Part shown: one piece after another, positions 1-10,950 of the stretch
How the letters are laid out: each line of letters starts with the position of its first letter
Numbering within the stretch: the first letter of the stretch is position 1
Origin: Patella vulgata
Lineage: Eukaryota; Mollusca; Gastropoda; Patellidae
Length of the DNA: 64,000 nucleotides
Assembly (NCBI RefSeq): GCF_932274485.2
Contig: NC_065884.2
Location: forward strand, 35,483,540-35,547,539
Direction of reading: 5' to 3'
Position numbers and translations under genes: made by a program
The notes under the pieces: generated by a model
Told to the model about the DNA's origin: nothing
Seen by the model: only the letters and a program-made list of their open reading frames with translations
Database searches by the model: none

Positions 1-2079
1 AGATATAACGATTTTTCGACTTTTGTCAAAGATTGTGGCCCTTTTGGACCATTTATACTATATTGAGGCTTTTAAATTTGGATTCACACCATAGACCACC
101 GTTAGGACTCTAAGTAACATAAGTTTAAGAAAGGAAATAAGAGAAGTTTTCGAAATAAAAGCGTCTGAATAGGCTCAAAAAAGGAAAATAATAGATTTTC
201 AGCATTCCATTATATATTGCCTAACCCGCGAATTTTTACCATTTAGATGTCATAAGATCGTTCATTGTTCGAACTATCCAATGACACTTTAGTTGTTTTG
301 ATTCGGTGGAATCTGGCGTAGTAATCACTTTTTTCGCAAGATCGCCATTTTTTTACTTTTTACGGGTTTTTTTCTCAAAATATCGGAACATTTTTCGACT
401 ACTTCCGGTTTTTAGATCACTGTCGGGATAGCTTTAACAAGTTGTTTGCTTACCTTATCTTCTATACAAGAAGTTTCAGAATAATCCATTCAGCTGTTTT
501 CCAAAGAAAGAAAATTAGAAGATCATTTTCAGTAATTTAAGGATTTTTCAACATTTTTCCAAAATTGAGGTTCTTTTTGGACCACTTATATTATTTCAAT
601 GCTTTTATTTTTGGACCCACGCCATAGTCCACCGATAGGACTCTGGGTAAAAAAAGTTTAAGTAGGAACTTAGTTTTCGTTCTCGAGAAAATGTCGTCTC
701 AAAATGCTCCAAAACGGAAAATACTAGATTTTCGGCGAACCATAATTTATTTTCTAGCCATCTAAATCGTACCATTCAGATGTCATATGATAGTCCATTA
801 ATAGGGCTATCCAGCGATACTTTAGTTCTTTTGGTCTGCTAACATCTGATGGAGAAATCAATTTTATCGCAAGAGCGCTATTTTTTTAAACCTTCATTCT
901 TCATTTTTTGAATACTTCCGGTATGGAGATTGTTGTCGGGATAGTTTTAATAACCGGATTGGCTTAGAGCTATGTAATTGTCTGATCAGATAAAATGTCC
1001 TTGGGAAATGTTCAATAGTGCCAAAAATGCAAAAATGTCAATATATCGAAAATTAAATTTAAATATTTCTATACATATTATACATTGTTAGAATCGTAAT
1101 TAGGTCAGCTATCTGAATGTGTAACGTTTTTGTAAAAATTTGTTTAAATAATAAAGTAATAGAGCATTTTCCAAAATTTCACGATTTTTCAACTTTTTTC
1201 GATTTTCAGTACGTTATTTTACCTATTCAAGACATTTCAATGTCTTATTGGATGGATTCATGCACACGACTACCGGAGGGACTCTCGATAGGGAAAGTTT
1301 AAGAAAAATCCTTGGAGCAGTTTTCGAGATACAGGTGTTCAAAAACGCTCCAAATCAGAAAATACTTGATTTTCAGCTTGTCATATTTTGCTGCTTGGTC
1401 ATACTATCCGTATAAATTGGGCATCATACGACAGTTCATTCCCCGGGCCACCCAACGAAAGCTTAATTTGTTTAATCCATTGATATTGGACACAGAAACT
1501 TCCGGTTTCCGGATCATTGTTGGAATTGCTTTATGCAGCGGTCTGACTATATAGCTTTATGTTCCAGGACTTTCAGAAATATTGATTTATCCTTTCCCAA
1601 AAAAATAAGGGTTGGGAAATGGGCAGAAAATTCGAAAAAAAATCGAAAAATAAAGGGCGATAACTCGGAATGAAACTTAGATTTCTGGAATCGGATTGTC
1701 TTCAGGTATCCAAAAATGTAGGTCAAATTTGAAAATTTTGAAAAATAACAAAAATTGTCTCTTAAACAACATTTTTTCATTTTTCGAACGCTAGAAGTCA
1801 GCGACGAAGTTTCAACTGCTATCGTCCGAGAAAAGACTCAGGGTTTCTGAAAATGTCATTTGTATGAAAATAGGTACAGAATTGACGAAGCTACGGCCGT
1901 TTTTTAATTTTTATGCACCGCACGAAATTAGGCCACTTCCGGTCGGCGCAGAAGTTTCAAAAATAGTTTATCAAGTAGCCACCACATGGTTTCCGATAGG
2001 AAATTAGGTCCCATATCGGTATCTGTTACAGGCACTGAGAAATAGGCTATGGCGAAAAAAAAATAATGATAATAAATAA
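1..2079 (+). repeat. Family A noncoding repeat unit 1 (left end outside window)
   Basis: The sequence aligns by eye with 4,231-6,408 and 6,741-8,754: the first 60 bases recur almost unchanged at about 4,231 and 6,741. It contains degenerate sub-repeats marked by CTACTTCCGG followed by ATTGTCGGGATA-like text, and phrases such as AAGTTTCAGAA. It ends in an A-run and AAT-like triplets just before the ACTAGA hairpin module at 2,078. Small open frames of 60-120 codons here show no domain and fall in repeats, so I treat the unit as noncoding. Family name in databases unknown to me. Confidence 0.75.
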
Positions 2080-2116
2080 CTAGAACTGCGATGCAGTAAT
2101 GACGGGTTTCACCGGT
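2078..2116 (+). repeat. Terminal hairpin module, variant 1
   Basis: AACTAGA is followed by a small stem ACTGC / GCAGT with loop GAT, and then by a GGGTTTCACC segment. It sits directly after the AAT-rich end of unit 1. It is the most diverged of the modules of this type in the window; the stem differs in sequence from the common ATCTGC / GCAGAT version but still pairs. Confidence 0.65.
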
Positions 2117-3903
2117 GCCACGTTACCCTAAACATGTCACGTGCGGTACTAATGAAACCATTAAACAGGTTTCCACATAAGCATTGCACACATCAAATAA
2201 AATGGACGCCGAATCAACCAAATCCAGCAATATCAATTCATTTTATACATTTGTTACATGTAAGTGTACAGTACTTCCGGTGATAATGAAAATGTTCAAT
2301 TAGTTTTATGAAATCAGAAATGACATAAAGCATCACATGGTGAAAATTTTTATGTAAATCGAATAATAATTGCCACTTTTATAGACTTGTAGAAAATCGT
2401 CTATTTCTCTGCAACCGTACAAGTTAGAAACCATTTTCTAGTATCTGTATGATCGTATGGGTTCAATCTATTTGCTGATTGGAATCAAATATCATAATTT
2501 TAAAAACATTACAAATCAGACTCATTTGAATAAAATACCTGTTTTGAAGGCTAAAAATACAGTTTTTGCCAAAATGACGTTACTTCCGGTGATAATGAAA
2601 ATCTTAAATTACTTGTATGAAATCGTAAATGGCATTAGGTATCATACAGTGAACATTTCATGAAAATCGAATAATAATTGACACTTTTGTGGACAAAAAA
2701 CCTTGAAAAGTGACCTGTTGAAATTTGCCTATTTCTCCGCAACTGAACAAGTTAGAAACCATTTAGTGATATCTATATGATCGTATGGGTTTATTCTTTT
2801 AGTTGATTTGAATCAAATATCAAAATTTTAAACAAATAACAGATACGACTCATTTGAATAAATTGGTTTGACCTAGTTAAAATTGACATTACGCATCAAA
2901 TGGTGCCACTTTTATGAAAATCCAATAATAATTGACTCTTTTACAGGCACAATAGCGTAAAGAGTGACCCATGCAAAATTGAGCATTTCTCGGCAACTGC
3001 GCATATTACAAATTAATTTTCACATACATTCTCTCCGTATAGATTATTGCTACGAGTTTATGAAAGTTACGAAGTAATATTTTAAAATATGAAATATGAA
3101 AACGCTGGATGGGTTGTAAATAGCTTAATTTTACACCTTTTTTCACCTTTTAATCGAAATAGCCCGAAAACGGAATCGAAATTAAAAAAACTGGGCCCAA
3201 CATTTTGTGCGCCTTTAAAGGGCGCACCCTTTAGGTTATACCAGGTTTGAAAAAAATAATATTTGCTTTCGAAAAGTGGTACCTTACTGTCAAAATAGTA
3301 GTTTTTGGTAAAATTACGCCAAATCCGGTGCCGACAGATAACTCTATCGGTAACAAAAAAAAATGGCAATTGAGACAACGGAGCATATGAACTTTGTTTT
3401 ATACAAATCGAACAATAAATAATTAATCTAGGACTGAACAACTGAATTAGCCAATGACCCCCATGGAAAATTACTGAGACAAAAAAAATTCAGATTTTTG
3501 CTCAAGTCGGATGTCTCGTTAATTTTGTGTAAAACAACGACTAAAAAATATTCATAAATAAATAAGTTTTTTGTAAAAATTTAAATTTTCGAAATTTGGC
3601 ACCTAATATCTGCGAAGATTTACCGAAAATCAAAAATCAAAAGTAGCGTAGCTATGTGCCCTGTCTCCGGCTATGCCAAAATGTATCGAAAGTTAAAATC
3701 CAATGATTATTGTTAAAATTACTGCAATATTTCTAAAAACGATATTTTCGGTGATTTCGGACATTTCGCATTGTCGCAGAACGTTCAAAATAGCTTTATC
3801 CTCTAAGTAACATCCACTTTTCCAGTAATACTGAAGAAATCATAACGATCCGACAAGCAGTTGCTGAGATTTAATCAAAAATAATTTGGAATAATAATAA
3901 TAA
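2117..3903 (+). repeat. Noncoding segment with about 310-bp internal repeats
   Basis: Between hairpin modules at 2,078 and 3,902 lies sequence unlike the neighbouring family A units. From about 2,265 to 2,990 it holds three degenerate copies of an about 310-bp unit; the first two begin with ACTTCCGGTGATAATGAAAA (about 2,270 and 2,581) and the third starts near 2,880. The region 2,2xx-2,790 recurs in inverted orientation at 59,450-59,990. From 3,000 to 3,900 I see no gene and no recognisable repeat apart from an AATAATAATAA end. Confidence 0.6.
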
Positions 3904-3939
3904 CTAGACCTGCAAGCAGCACTGAACCGGCTTTCAGGA
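3902..3939 (+). repeat. Terminal hairpin module, variant 2
   Basis: AATAATAATAA is followed by CTAGA, a short stem CTGC / GCAG with loop AA, and then CTGAA / TTCAG around CCGGCT. It marks the start of family A unit 2. An almost identical module at 6,407 starts unit 3. Confidence 0.7.
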
Positions 3940-6408
3940 ATCAGACAGGAAGTGTGTCATACAATAGCCCATTTATCTAGCTACCAAACGATACTTTAGA
4001 TGTTTTGATCCGGTCACACCCGACGATGAAATCCCGATTGTTGCAAGAGCACCGATATTTTTACTGTTTTTTTTTTTAATTATCGAATATTTTTTGACTA
4101 CTTCCTGTTTACGGATCATTATCGGGATAGATTTAATAAGTGGTATGGGAACTTAACTTCATGTAGCAGAAGTTTCAGAAAGATCCATTGGACAGTTTTA
4201 CCTCCCTTATACCATTAGAAGCAGATTTACAGATATAACGATTTTTCGACTTTTTTCAAAGATTGTGGCCCTTTTAGACCATTTATAATATATTGAGGCT
4301 TTTAAATTTGGATTCACACCCTAGACCACCGTTAGGACTCTAAGTAACATATGTTTAAGAAAGGAAATAAGAGAAGTTTTCGAAATAAAAGCGTCTGAAT
4401 AGGCTCAAGTAACAGAAGTTTAAGAAAGGAAAAAAGAGAAGTTTTCGGGATGAAAGCATCTGAATAGCCCCCCAAAAATGAAAATACTAGATTTTCAGCG
4501 TCCCATTATATATTGCCTAACCAGCGAATTTTTACCATTTAGATGTCATACGATCGTCCATTGTTCGGGCTATCCAATGACACTTTAGTTGTTTCGAAAT
4601 CTTACGTAGTAATCACTTTTTTCGCAAGATCACCATTTTTTACTTTTTATGGGTTTTTTCTCGACTACTTCCGGTTTTTGGATCATTGTCGGGATAATTT
4701 TAACAAGTTGTTTGGTTTCCTAACCTTCTGTACAAGAAGTTTCAGAATAATCCATTCAGCTGTTTTCCATAGAAAGAAAAATAGAAGAGCATTTTCAGTA
4801 ATTTAAGGATTTTTAAACTTTTTTCCAAGATTGAGGTTCTTTTTGGACCACTTATATTAATTCAATGCTTTTATTCTTGGACTCACGCCATAGTCCACCG
4901 ATAGGAACTCTGAGTAAAAAAAGTTCAAGAAAAATCGTAGTTTTCGTTTCGAGAAAATGCCGTCTTAAAATGCTCCAAAACGGAAAATACTAGATTTTCG
5001 GCGTACCATAATTTATTTTCTAGCCATCTAAATCGTATCCTTTTAGATGTCATATGATAGTCCATTAATGGGGCTATCCAGCGATACTTTAGTTCTTTTG
5101 GTCCGCTAACATCTGATGGAGAAATCAAGATTTTCGCAAGAGTGTTATTTCTTTAAACCTTTTTTCTTCATTTTTTGAATACGTCTGGTATGGAAATTGT
5201 TGTCGGGATAGTTTTAATAACCGGATTGGCTTATCTATAAAATGGCCCTGAGATAACCTATGTTCAAAAGAGCCAAACATTCAAAAATGTCAATATATCG
5301 AAAATTAAATTTAAATATTTCAATACATATTATACATCGTTAGAATCGTAATTAGGTCAGCTATCTGAATGTGTAACCTTTTTGTAAAAATTCGTTTAAT
5401 TAATAAAGTAATAGAGCATTTTCCAAAATTTCACGATTTTTCGACTTTTTTCGATTTTCAGTACGTTATTTTACCTCTTCCAGACATATCAATGTCTTAT
5501 TGGATGGATTCATGCACAAGACTACCGGAGGGACTCTCGATAGGGAAAGTTTAAGAAAAATCCTTGGAGCAGTTTTTGAGATACAAGCGTCCAAAAACGC
5601 TCCAAATCAGAAAATACTTGATTTTCAGCATGTCATATTTTGCTGCTTGGTCATACTATTTGTATAAATTGGGCATCATACGACAGTCCATTCCCCGGGA
5701 CACTCAACGAAATCCTTATTCGTTTAATCCATTGATACTGGACGGAGAAATCGAGTTTTTCCCCAAAACACACATTTTTTGCGTTTTTTTCGGAATATCT
5801 ATCATTATTTCGACTACTTCCGGTTTCCGGATCGTTGTTGAAATTGCTTTATGCAGCGGTCTGACTATATAGCTTTATGTTCCAGGACTTTCAGAACTAT
5901 CGATTTATCCTTTCCAAAAAATATAAGGGTTGTGAAATGGGCAGAAAATTCGAAAAAATCGAAAAATAAAGGGCGATTACTCGGAATGAAACTTATACTA
6001 CTGGAATCGGATGGTCTTCAGGTATCCAAACATGTAGGTCAAATTTGAAAATTTTGAAAAATAACAAAAATTGTCTCGTAAACAACGTATTTTCAAAATT
6101 CGAACGACAAAAGCCATAAATGAATGTTCGAAATTGAAAAATGTGAGAAAGCCATTATCTTGGAAAAGATTCGGGGTTTCCGAAAATGTCATTTGTTTGA
6201 AAATAGGTAAAGAATTGACGAAACCAAGGCCGATTTTCAATTCCGGAAAAAAGTACAAAATTCGGTTACTTTCGGTATGCGCAGAAGTTTCAAAATTGTT
6301 TTATCAAGTAGCCACCACCTGGTTTCCCAATAGAAAATTTGGTTCCAGATCGATATCTGTTTTCGATCATGGAGAAATAGGCTCCCGCGGAAAAAAAAAT
6401 AATAATAA
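3904..6408 (+). repeat. Family A noncoding repeat unit 2
   Basis: This unit of 2,505 bases runs from one CTAGA module to the next and is followed head to tail by unit 3. Internally it is made of about four degenerate sub-repeats whose anchors (ACTTCC-GGATCATTGTCGGGATA type) lie near 4,097, 4,664, 5,181 and 5,813. Each sub-repeat carries recognisable phrases: a GATGTCATACGAT..TCCATT stretch, ..CTATCCAACGATACTTTAG.., a GAAATC..GCAAGAGC stretch, and AGTTTCAGAA. It ends with an A9 tract and AATAATAA. Nothing resembling a protein-coding gene is present. Confidence 0.8.
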
Positions 6409-6444
6409 CTACACCTGCAAGCAGCACTGAACCGGCTTTCAGGA
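6407..6444 (+). repeat. Terminal hairpin module, variant 2 copy
   Basis: Same as the module at 3,902 except CTACA in place of CTAGA. Stem CTGC / GCAG and the CTGAA..TTCAG hairpin are retained. It is the junction between units 2 and 3. Confidence 0.7.
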
Positions 6445-8754
6445 ATCCGGCAGGAAGTGTTTCATACAATAGCCCATTTATCGAGCTACCAAACGATACC
6501 TTAGATGTTTTGATCCGGTCACACCCGACGGTGAAATCCCGTTTGTTGCAAGAGCACCGATTTTTTACTGTCTTTTTTTTTTAAAAAAAAATATCGAATA
6601 ATTTTTTGACAACTTCCTGTTTACGGATCATTATCGGGATAGATTTAACAAGTGGTATGGGAACTTAACTTCCTGTACCAGAAGTTTCAGAAAGATCCAT
6701 TGGACAGTTTTACCTCCCTTATACCATTAGAAGCAGATTTACAGATATAACGATTTTTCGACTTTTTCAAAGACTGTGGCCCTTTTGGACCATTTATACT
6801 ATATTGAGGCTTTTATATTTGGAATCACACCATAGACCACCGTTAGGACTCTAAGTAACAGAAGTATAAGAAAGGAAATAAGAGAAGTTTTCGAGATAAA
6901 AGCGTCTGAATAGGGTCCAAAAAGGAAAATAATAGATTTTCAGCGTTTCATTATATATTGCCTAACCCGCGAATTTTTACCATTTAGATGTCATACGATT
7001 GTCCATTGTTCGGGCTCTCCAATGACACTTTAGTTGTTTTGATTGGGTGAAATCTTACGTAGTAATAACTTTTTTCGCAAGATCACCATTTTTTTCACTT
7101 TTTGTTGGGTTTTTTTCTCAAAATATCGGATATTTTTTCGACTACTGCCGGTTTTTGGATCATTGTCGGGATAGTTTTAACAAGTTGTTTGGTTACCTAA
7201 CCTTCTGTACAAGACGTTTCAGAAAAATCCAGTCAGTTGTTCTCCAAAGATAGGACTCTAAGTAAAAGAAGTTTAAGAAAAATCGTAGTTTTCGTTTTCG
7301 AGAAAATGGCGTCTCAAAATGCTCCAAAACGGAAAACACTAGATTTTTGGTGTACCATAATTTATTTTCTAGCCATCTAAATCGTATCATTCAGATGTCA
7401 TATGATAGTCCATTCATGGGGCTATCCAGCGATACTTTAGTTCTTTTGGTCTGCTAACCTTTTTTCTTCATTTTTTGCATACTTCCGGTATAAAGATTAT
7501 TGTCGGGATAGTTTTAACAACCGGATTGGCTTATCAAATAGCCACAGGGCTATGTAATGATATATTACATTGTCTGATCAGATAAAATGCCCCTGGGAAA
7601 TCCTATGTTAAATAGTGCCAAAAATGCAAAAATGTCAATATATCGAAAATTGAATTTAAATATTTTAATACATATTATACATCGTTAGAATCGTAATTAC
7701 GTCAGCTATCTGAATATGTAACTTTTTTGTCAAATTTTTTTTAAATAATTAAGTAATAGAGCATTTTCCAAAATTTCACGATTTTACAACTTTTTCGATT
7801 TTCAGTACGTTATGTTACCTATTCCAGAAATTTTAATGTCTTATTGGAAGGATTCATGCACAAGACTACCAGAGGGACTCTCGATAGGGAAAATTTTAAA
7901 AAAATCCTTGGAGTAGTTTTCGAGATACAGGCGTCCAAAAATGCTCCAAATCAGAAAATACCTGATTTTCAGAATGTCATATTTTGCTGCCCACTCATAG
8001 GATCCGCGTGAAATGGGTATCATTTGACAGTCGAATCCCCGGGCCACCCAACGATACCTTAATTTCTTTAATCCGTTGATATCGGGTGAAGAAATCATGT
8101 TTTTCTCAAAAGCACCCATTTTTTGCGTTTTCTTCAAAATATCGGACATTTTTTCGACCACTTCCCGTTTAAGGATTCTTGTCGAAATAGTTTTATCAGT
8201 TGGTTTTGGACTATAACTTCATGTTCCATAAGTTTCAGAAACGTCAATTCGGCCCTAAAACGAAACTCGGGCACACAAAATGGGCAGAAAATTCGAAAAA
8301 ATTCGAAAAATAAAGGGTGATAACTCTGAATGAAAGTTATATTCCTGGAATCGGATTGCCTTCAGGTATAAAAAAAATGTAAGTCAAATTTGAAAATTTT
8401 GAAAAATTACAAAAATTGTCTCCTAAACAACGTATTTTCAAATTTCGAACGACAAAAGCCATAGATGAATGTTCGAAATTGAAAAATTCGAGATAGCCAT
8501 TGTCTCGAAAAAGATTCAGGGTTTCCAAAAATGTGAATTGTTTTAAAATAGGTAAAGAATTGGCGAAACCACGGCCGATTTTTTATTTATTGCTACCGTT
8601 CAAAATTCGGCCACTTCCGGTCTGCGCAGAAGTTCCAAAAATACTTTTTCGAGTAACCACCACATGGTTTCCCGAAAGAAAATTTAACCCCAGATCGATA
8701 TCTGTTTTCGATCATGGAGAAAAAGGCTCCCGCGGTAAATAATAATAATAATAA
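6409..8754 (+). repeat. Family A noncoding repeat unit 3
   Basis: Third head-to-tail copy, 2,346 bases, shorter than unit 2 because part of the second sub-repeat is missing near 7,245. Its right part, from about 7,247, continues into a long duplication that is found again at about 60,014. Ends in AATAATAATAATAA before the hairpin module at 8,753. Confidence 0.78.
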
Positions 8755-8790
8755 CTAGATCTGCTAAGCAGATATTAAAGCTTTCATATT
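8753..8790 (+). repeat. Terminal hairpin module, ATCTGC-TAA-GCAGAT type
   Basis: CTAGA leads into the six-base stem ATCTGC / GCAGAT with loop TAA, followed by a near-palindrome around AAAGCTTT. The same form recurs at 61,546. Confidence 0.75.
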
Positions 8791-10010
8791 CACAGTCACT
8801 GTCACATGTCATAGAAATAATATGAACAGAAAAAAAAAATCATTATAATGAGTAAAAATTTGGTGAAGTTAATTCGATTTTTCACTGGTAAATAATTAAA
8901 TAGACAAGTGGCATAACTTGACCCGCATCCCATCAGCTATCCTGAAAAATGCTGGAAAAATTAAACAAGTAAATTGTGTTTAGTACTGGGTTAATTAAGA
9001 CAGGCATATGCCTTTGCTATACAGGATGACATGAGGGAAATTTAGCTTGGGAGGTGTAGGCCTGCAGCCAAAATTTCTAGCTAGCTTAGAAACACAACTC
9101 CGCTACATGGTCTTCCATAAAAGAAAAACTATACATTTTTGGAAAGCTTATGATGCCAGGAAGACAAAATCTGGGAGTTCCAAGCAAAATGTTTGCAATT
9201 TATTGATTTAGGGCCAGATGAAATTCGTCAAAATTGTCAAATAAATGCTATTTGTGTACTAACAATTCTGAAGTTGACATAAAATTAAATAGTTGGTAAA
9301 ACACCTCATGCCTTCATCCTTGGCAATGAACAGTTTATTGGACAGATTTTGATGTAAATAAAAATGCTCAAAACACAAATGTCATGGGTGAATAAAGAAT
9401 TGTGGAAATCCATTAACGGTAAAAAAGAATTATCTCCCTTTCTGTCAAATGCCTGTAATTGATAGACTATCAGGTCTTGTATGAATCATAAGACCAGGTG
9501 TGGGCAAACAAGCCCAATAATTATTTTGTTTGTTGGATCTCAAGGGCCTGTTAGGGTTGGTTGTTGGATGTTTGCTCAGAAATTATCGCTTGTATGGAAC
9601 ATGCTAGAGTCGATTTGTAGCATATTCTAGCCAGGGGATATGTTTGACAGTAGTTGAGTGATATGCTTTTGAAATAATGGAGATCAGTAGCACTTTATAA
9701 GCATTGAACCACATGATTTTTTTCCACTAAGATAAACATTCTAAACCCACATACATGTTCCCTTTCAATTAGCCACTACAGTATTTTTACAACTGTACAT
9801 GTAGCTGTGAATTTTATTTAGGATATGATTAATGGTCAAATTACAAACATACATGTAGATATAAGTTAAAAAAAATAATTGTGTATCTGGGCTGGAATGA
9901 AGGGAAAGGTTAGAAAACAGGATGAACAGTTGTGAAATTATTTATTAAAGTGAAACAATCATTGAAAATCAAAATTAAACAGTTACTCTGCACATCAAAT
10001 GTCATCAAAG
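8791..10010. repeat. Duplicated unique segment D1 (no recognised gene)
   Basis: About 1.2 kb of sequence that does not look like the surrounding repeats and recurs nearly unchanged at 61,584-62,805 (offset about 52,795). It contains a 65-codon open frame in the second copy (61,841-62,038) that is broken by a stop in this copy, so I do not call it a gene. The right end is probably the 3' untranslated region of the minus-strand exon at 10,011. Confidence 0.6.
9941..9946 (-). promoter_or_regulatory. Candidate polyadenylation signal AATAAA for minus-strand exon
   Basis: On the minus strand the hexamer AATAAA lies about 65 bases beyond the stop codon of the exon at 10,011. The duplicate copy keeps it at 62,736-62,741. 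The hexamer is common in AT-rich DNA, so the position is suggestive only. Confidence 0.35.
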
Positions 10011-10124
10011 TTAATCTTCATTATCATCATCACTGTCACTAAATGTATTAACATCAAATTCGGTCTCTTTAACAGTTTTTTTTTCATTTTCACATTGACT
10101 ACACATGCACAGGTCTGTACAAGA
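10011..10124 (-). CDS. Probable terminal coding exon: cysteine-rich motif plus acidic tail (partial)
   Basis: Read on the minus strand, 37 codons and a TAA stop give a peptide that begins SCTDLCMCSQCENEKK and ends with an acidic Ser/Asp stretch, FSDSDDDNED. Four cysteines in a C-x3-C-x1-C-x2-C arrangement followed by Asn and an acidic tail is a pattern I associate with the last part of cysteine-rich, DNA- or metal-binding domains (CXC/tesmin-like) in invertebrate proteins; that link is from memory and not tested. AATAAA follows about 65 bases downstream. The 5' side is cut by a SINE insertion at 10,125 and then by a rearrangement at 10,310, so this copy cannot be complete. It could be the end of a host gene or of a transposon protein. 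The frame is open but short, so chance cannot be excluded. Confidence 0.42.
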   Translation of the reverse strand, partial: SCTDLCMCSQCENEKKTVKETEFDVNTFSDSDDDNED

Positions 10125-10310
10125 AAGGGGGGTTGGGATGGCCTAGAGTGCCGCGCTTCGACCTCTAGCTGGTCGGTCACCTCTGGCTTGTGGCTGTGGC
10201 TTTGATCCCAGGTGTGAGCGTATGTGGCATGGAGATAGAGGCGTCTTCTCAACCTCGTGGGTTTCCTCCGGGCACTCCGGTTTCCTCTCACTGCTAAAGA
10301 CCCATACGCG
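10125..10310 (+). mobile_element. SINE, 3' part lost at duplication breakpoint
   Basis: The sequence matches 62,920-63,104, the first part of a SINE with a target-site duplication in the second copy of this locus. The head has a tRNA-like B-box (GGCTTTGATCCC). The body has the conserved ACCTCGTGGGTTTCCTCCGG and CGCGCAAGCGAATTATTGAAA-type text seen in the other SINEs here. In this copy the match stops after CATACGCG at 10,310 and segment D2 begins. Confidence 0.75.
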
Positions 10311-10950
10311 CTCCCGCTAAGAAATTTTAATTGGAGGCCGAAAACGTGATTTCATGGCATTTCAGGCACTTGTGTCGGAGCCATTTAGAAGTACCTCCCC
10401 CAGAAAAATAAAATTCTGCCACAAAATTAGCCACAATCCATGCGGGTGCTGTGAAATTTCTAGAGGAGGGAGCTGGAACCCATGAGCCCGTTAAATTCGC
10501 CACTGTAAATGAGCAGAGCTACATCAAACCTAATTTTGAGTCCCTCAGTGATAAATAACTTGATTCAAAATCGTATTATAGCCCCAACGACGATTTGATG
10601 AATGGAGACCGTAACGTTACGACAAAGTCTAACACTGTAAGTAACAAATAGTCATACGAGATATGTGCATCTCATCAAATTCAGCTTATACCATACCCAC
10701 AATAATGTTACGGAGTCAGTGAGTTCAAGTTAGACAATACGCTGACCTTCCACTGACCATGCTTATAATATAAAATCTGTCAATGACAGCTGATTCATTG
10801 TTTAGTTTTTTATATGATATATTTAATATCAATAATATATGTATATGCATGCTTTATTTTACTTTACACGACCTCTAAAAATGCCCCAAATCGTAAAAAT
10901 ACGACTTTTTGGATTTCGATCTCCTTTTTTCGGCTACCCCGGACATTTTC
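10311..10950. repeat. Segment D2, left part (no gene seen)
   Basis: Begins CTCCCGCTAAGAAATTTTAA and is repeated from 27,084 with the same first bases, and from 63,661 (matching 10,426 onward). The content is non-repetitive AT-rich sequence; a 73-codon open frame at 10,814 has no recognisable feature and runs into a repeat element, so it is not annotated as a gene. The stretch 10,880-10,980 also resembles 42,320-42,430. Confidence 0.7.

Noticed and set aside
1117-8742. Many 60-120 codon open frames in family A units
   Set aside because: They occur in noncoding repeats, recur only because the DNA recurs, change frame between copies and show no domain or codon bias.
9995-10291. 98-codon minus-strand frame beginning MRGNRSARRKP
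   Set aside because: Most of it is the antisense of a SINE; the real coding signal is the short frame in another reading frame at 10,011-10,124.
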